Source: a virus
Virus record (IMG/VR): IMGVR_UViG_3300008470_000172
Span: 1-34,468 of that record
Reading direction: 5' to 3' (one strand)
Length of the DNA: 34,468 nt
The notes under the pieces were generated by a model, which saw only the letters and a list, made by a program, of their open reading frames with translations, ran no database searches and was not told where the DNA came from. How positions within the stretch are numbered: the first letter of the stretch is position 1; each line of letters starts with the position of its first letter. The translations under genes were made by a program, and so were the position numbers. Positions 31,701 through 34,468 of the stretch are shown piece by piece.

Positions 31701-31797
31701 GTTTTGCTGTTATTTGATCACCTGCATTTGATTGATAGTAAGGAAGTACATTTCCAAATACATCAGTAAATTCAGCACCTTCATTTTGAATTGGCAT
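28765..31797 (-). CDS. Large tail protein with lectin-like C-terminal domain, 1010 aa
   Basis: Several beta-rich repeats fill the first roughly 750 residues (for example FRVGDWVWCRKYNGGGTLI, RVTRENLIGNWDPSKTW). The last 250 residues (AIWYSQDGIGLNAVQTTRLA, QPRIVINGAV, NGIPAINFGGIRHFF, NTILGVDQYQNGNMQEVLFW) follow the pattern of concanavalin A/LamG-like carbohydrate-binding domains. It probably forms the tail tip and recognises cell-surface glycans. It has very few charged repeats or coiled coils, unlike a tape measure. Confidence 0.65.
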   Translation of the reverse strand: MPIQNEGAEFTDVFGNVLPYYQSNAGDQITAKLSFRSAIRLSSLNNPLIFDLTLNQITSTTESWLEEGFRVGDWVWCRKYNGGGTLILQWWTQINLVDDFVCDFNVMQTAGINTANNESIVFLVVIADLSVVGRSRDDLDVLINHSVNNSTGAPESLIDGEVTRATFPGLASMIVGATVVGNLIVNQSGQFLKSAEVKRVADSPDGFNHHEITLIFINSGGYDQDWFDSGDCLKLFVKLLWASLGGEPFARSVEVYNFDSNTGGFDMPHNTSVADATLVQGITEELQYCVGANGISLKVDGPLTEIGIGCMYVPTDVNYYKNRPYSQQEITMTLRTTDVVPGFYTTEVNEFGASYTIQVTNVTNIGSVSTIIISLAFNVAFTTFMEGREEGDRLFKIWLKCGNTNFLVYSDQLTCEPVISGPLPMIQDYGYLDHSQNTTVATGDLTGFIADTEDDVAFVGSFLLEKNEVFDSFIVKLEAFDTVTEEDFTLQQQIFSFAGVQISADGRYLLDEFGTSSTVLLATSEKRQFLLVLDPSLDVGSQYGVKIYAPWLLDWKYWISKNDANVDFYPTQNENWQQYSGSANWIVRTELTLIQGNFGFVHTNTISINTYDDEPNIDGLGIELILESTLQILETAVIGELMRIRVTRENLIGNWDPSKTWAQTTIEPREGGQRWDCSSIVPFDNNSQNPLTPESTNLMMITYPLPNVAVFECLFDTNKIDMSNGISITGKIKENDDSLLPYIITDNKDATTGLSVRRVASVNVYALGLPCMRVRRISDDAEQDIGFVGDDLDTASLLAFVGTGPTDQGHVAIWYSQDGIGLNAVQTTRLAQPRIVINGAVNLATNGIPAINFGGIRHFFDLSDIIIDTQLFFESFVFERLGTDINGIIVSMGSVNGPYSMFWNFEDKIFTGMGANNELHAVDQLQTGMFHNVLKRDLTNTVELYQNTAPLPFLNYVRDTPVLTTLGKNTILGVDQYQNGNMQEVLFWNLDKTNDMNFININTESYYDNY

Positions 31798-31997
31798 TAT
31801 TTCGCTAGTTTATATAGTTCGTCAATATTTCCTTCTTTAATGGCTTTAAGTGCTTTTGCAACGTCCATCTGTGGACCTTTAACCTTTTGCTGTGCTTCAG
31901 GTGGCATTCCTGCAAACGCTTCGTTCATGCTTACTTGAAGAACCTTTCTTTGATTCTCTAAGTTCTTTAAAATCCCGCCTATGTTCTTATCCATCAT
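31797..31997 (-). CDS. Small hypothetical tail-module protein, 66 aa
   Basis: MMDKNIGGILKNLENQRKVL begins a helical, charged protein (MNEAFAGMPPEAQQKVKGPQ...). It shares 4 nt with the upstream 583-aa gene and 1 nt with the downstream 1010-aa gene. It may be a tail assembly helper. No family is recognised. Confidence 0.6.
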   Translation of the reverse strand: MMDKNIGGILKNLENQRKVLQVSMNEAFAGMPPEAQQKVKGPQMDVAKALKAIKEGNIDELYKLAK

Positions 31998-33745
31998 TCA
32001 CCGATTATTTTGATTACCTGCTTACCTTCTGACCAATCATCAAAGATTTTTACAGTTGCCGTTGTTTGTGTTTCAATTTCTTCTTCACCAAAAAATTGAA
32101 TATCTAATATTTCAGCTTTTCCATTATTTATGAAATTGTTCGTTAACAAATTTACAAAATCATTTGGACGTATTCGAATAGGAACGTTTTTCAATATCCT
32201 TCCGGCTATCTTTGAAACGTCACTTCTTGAATAGTAATTATCATTTATTGCATTTGCGCCAATGATGTCAACATAGTTTTCAGGCTGACTTCCGTTCACA
32301 ATATACATCAATTTAGGTATTCCGTAAAATTGTTGACTGATTTGCATTTTTCCCTTCCTTGCGTTGATCTTTGCCTCAAAGGAAGAAGAACCGCCGAATG
32401 AATTGATTAAACCGTCCAAGCCTTTGAAGAACTGCTTCGCAAGTGTTTCAAACCAATTCAATTTGTTCTTTCTAACACCAAGCGCAAAAGGAATGTTTAC
32501 ATTTTCATATCCTGTTATCGTTTCAAGGTCTGAATTTGGAACGTTTGTATTTTCAAGCGAGCGTTCCGCAACAGTTGGATCAAAAAAGTCAAGTGTGTGA
32601 ATATCTGAAGCATCTGTTTGATATTGAACAAGACGACGTTTGAATGCTTCTTCAGTATTGTACGACCATTCGTTCAGGTTTTCATCATCAAGATTGACAT
32701 TCAATTCAATGTTGTTCGGTGTTATGTTCTTCCAATGATCCCACAATTCGAATTGAACACAGTTGTTCGTGACTTTCGTAGCCCCGTTCAATGCTGTTGC
32801 CATTGTGTCAAAAAGGTCGCTAACAAGTGACACTGAAGCGTCTTTTGCTGTTGGATAGCCTTTTGTGTAAGCGAAATTTAAGTCGTTCATCAGGTAATCC
32901 CACCAAGAATCTTTGTCTTTAATCAATGGCAAAGGTAAAATTGCAAGTCCAGGAAGTGAATCAAGAAGTTCTGATTTGAATTCAAAACCAAAGTGTGCAG
33001 ACGCTTTTGTCATTAACTCCTTCACTTTACAACCTTGAAAAGTTCTTACTTTAGGAAATATTAATTCAAAAAATTGCTGTGACAACTTAATAAGTGCAAA
33101 TAATAACAAACCAATTACAACTATTTGCGCAACAGCACAAACAGTAAGAGAAATTATATCTTCAACGTTTTCACCGGGGTCAACATTAGCTGTTGTAGCT
33201 TTAATTATTGCAATCACCGTTTGAGTAAGTGCTTGTGATTGGTTTATGATTTCACGTGTAACGTTGAAAATCCCAAGTGATAGAGAAATACCAAGTTCAA
33301 CAGCATTGTCTTTTATGATGATATAGTCAATATCAGTTAAAGTAAAATTGACACCCGCATCAGCTAACATTTCAAAAGACCAACCTTTTGCTTGATCAAA
33401 GAAATTAGAATCACGCCTTTTCAACTTCAGTTGCGTTGTAATTCCCTCATAAAGCCCTGTAATATTCAACGTTTTGAAAGTTGGCTTTGTTGATGGGTCC
33501 CATAAATCGGCATAATACCGAATTATTGTACCGTCTTTTGTTTCAACATGTGCAGGAATTCCATTTCCAAGACCATTTTGATCAATCCAATCACGAATAA
33601 TTTGAACACCTTCACGCGGAATTATCAACGTTAATGTTGAAAGTTTGAGTTCTTCAGGGTTGCTTCTGATCTTAAAATCGGAATGAAGACCAACGTTCAA
33701 GCCGTCGATTGGATTTATTTGTATGTTGTTAAGGAAGAATTTCAT
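31994..33745 (-). CDS. Baseplate / tail hub-like protein, 583 aa
   Basis: It lies directly after the tape-measure gene, where siphophages carry distal-tail and tail-associated proteins. It has an N-terminal beta-domain (FKIRSNPEELKLSTLTLIIP, ETKDGTIIRYYADLWD). An odd hydrophobic stretch lies at about 205-230 (VCAVAQIVVIGLLLFALIKL). The C-terminal half is hub-like (FKRRLVQYQTD, RIRPNDFVNLLTNNFINNGK, EILDIQFFGEEE). The transmembrane-like stretch may be a membrane-insertion segment. The assignment rests on context and general pattern. Confidence 0.6.
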   Translation of the reverse strand: MKFFLNNIQINPIDGLNVGLHSDFKIRSNPEELKLSTLTLIIPREGVQIIRDWIDQNGLGNGIPAHVETKDGTIIRYYADLWDPSTKPTFKTLNITGLYEGITTQLKLKRRDSNFFDQAKGWSFEMLADAGVNFTLTDIDYIIIKDNAVELGISLSLGIFNVTREIINQSQALTQTVIAIIKATTANVDPGENVEDIISLTVCAVAQIVVIGLLLFALIKLSQQFFELIFPKVRTFQGCKVKELMTKASAHFGFEFKSELLDSLPGLAILPLPLIKDKDSWWDYLMNDLNFAYTKGYPTAKDASVSLVSDLFDTMATALNGATKVTNNCVQFELWDHWKNITPNNIELNVNLDDENLNEWSYNTEEAFKRRLVQYQTDASDIHTLDFFDPTVAERSLENTNVPNSDLETITGYENVNIPFALGVRKNKLNWFETLAKQFFKGLDGLINSFGGSSSFEAKINARKGKMQISQQFYGIPKLMYIVNGSQPENYVDIIGANAINDNYYSRSDVSKIAGRILKNVPIRIRPNDFVNLLTNNFINNGKAEILDIQFFGEEEIETQTTATVKIFDDWSEGKQVIKIIGE

Positions 33746-33747
33746 AG

Positions 33748-34468
33748 TTAATTTTCAATTCGTCTTCTTGTTTCAATCGTTTTGTTGTTTAATATCTTTT
33801 TTGTCACTAAGTAGACAAGATTGTCAGAAAGTTCTTCAACGTGTGAAGAAAAATCAGGAGTGTCGGCATACGCTTGTTTTAAATCACTCATGCCGTTCAA
33901 TAGTGCTGACGCTTGCCACGCTGAACCACCGTTTGAATTTCGTTCTGCTTCATACATTAAAGCACCTCTGTCACGATCATGTGCAAGTTGTCCAAGTTCA
34001 GCGTTTGACATTCCATCAGGAATATTTGAGTTGTTTCCTTTATCAATAACACGTTCGAACGGATGAAGCATTGCGTGAAAACCGCCTTTTCCGTCAAGCC
34101 CTTGACCATGTGAACCAGTGTTTTCAATCCCTTTTTCGAATGCAGGAATCGTTGCAATGAATGCTTGAAGTAGTGAAATATCTGTGATTGTTTCAGAAAG
34201 TGGTGCTGTTGATCCTGCTTCAACCTTAGATTGATAGATGTCGTATGTTGTAGCAATCAATTGCCGTCTTTGCTTTGCTTTTTCTTCAGCAATACGCGCT
34301 TTTTTCAGTTCATTAATTCGCGCTTTTTCCGCTTTTAAAGATTGTTCTTTGTAATGTCTCCTTTTTTCGCTAAACTTTCAAGGTGTTCAAACTGTGATTG
34401 ACGTGCAAAAATTTCTTCATTGATCTTTTCAATCCGTTTATCACTTTGTTTGTCAAGAAATTGTTGAA
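33748..34468 (-). CDS. Tape-measure protein, C-terminal part, frameshifted and cut by the window edge
   Basis: The C-terminus (AFEKGIENTGSHGQGLDGKG, FHAMLHPFERVIDKGNN, GMSNAELGQLAHDRDRG) is the motif ending tape-measure proteins of Bacteroidota siphophages. Upstream, a coiled coil continues (ARINELKKARIAEEKAKQRR). Near 34362-34367 (T6) the reading frame shifts: the upstream part (KRIEKINEEIFARQSQFEHL...LAKK) is in another frame that stops at 34335. Adding one A restores a continuous coiled coil. The gene extends beyond the right edge. The protein sets tail length and its C-terminus contacts the tail tip. Confidence 0.78.

Noticed and set aside
1-34468. CRISPR array, insertion sequence, diversity-generating retroelement or integrase
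   Set aside because: I found no regularly spaced repeats, no transposase or integrase motifs, and no reverse transcriptase or template/variable repeat pair near the fibre genes.
1-34468. Alternative genetic code suggested by stops inside coding-like sequence
   Set aside because: TAA, TGA and TAG all serve as normal stops at tightly packed gene ends elsewhere in the window. The cases at 25165 and 27311 are local.

Overview
This window is one continuous stretch of a tailed dsDNA bacteriophage (or prophage) genome that infects a Bacteroidota host, most likely a flavobacterium. The sequence evidence is a DUF4494 protein, AT-rich leaders without Shine-Dalgarno sequences, promoters of the Bacteroidota type TAnnTTTG (one with TTG exactly 19 nt upstream), and a tape-measure C-terminus of the type seen in Bacteroidota phages. 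No bacterial chromosomal gene, integrase or tail sheath is visible. Both ends cut through genes, so the window is part of a larger or circularly permuted genome. Almost every gene is on the minus strand. The one clear exception is the portal gene (3301-4560, plus strand), which has its own promoter and shares a bidirectional terminator.

Layout in the direction of minus-strand transcription (right to left). (1) Tail: tape-measure C-terminus, a baseplate/tail-hub-like protein, a 1010-residue protein with a lectin-like C-terminus, and fibre-type proteins (34468-24401). (2) Lysis: small ORFs, two membrane proteins and a probable peptidoglycan-active enzyme (24399-22853), closed by a terminator at 22740-22775. 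(3) A new operon of small ORFs leading through a structured RNA into a replisome organiser (22661-20002). (4) An AT-rich block of small single genes separated by repeats and palindromes (19998-19013). (5) DNA metabolism: VRR-NUC nuclease, C5-cytosine methyltransferase, Rad50/SbcC-like ATPase, RecT annealing protein, metallo-beta-lactamase-fold protein, tandem HTH protein and DnaQ-like exonuclease (19012-11646). (6) A winged-helix regulator, small genes and both terminase subunits (11525-8090). (7) tRNA-Cys and small genes including DUF4494 (8050-4633). (8) Head: inverted portal, prohead protease, major capsid protein with an unusual hydrophobic N-terminus, and a lysine-rich head-region protein (4560-1).

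The main non-standard signals are as follows. A shared leader box CAAATTAA-(0-2 nt)-TACATCA lies just downstream of four TAnnTT-type promoters and just upstream of the first gene of four operons. Two RNA hairpins at 21362-21453 have loops that are perfectly complementary over 8 nt, and one of them is a terminator in front of the replication gene. Small genes are bounded by inverted repeats and by a 36-nt repeat found at two distant sites. Six genes are each one nucleotide short of an intact frame, mostly at A/T runs, which suggests dropped bases in the sequence or gene decay. Two structural genes have coding-like in-frame sequence beyond their stop codon.
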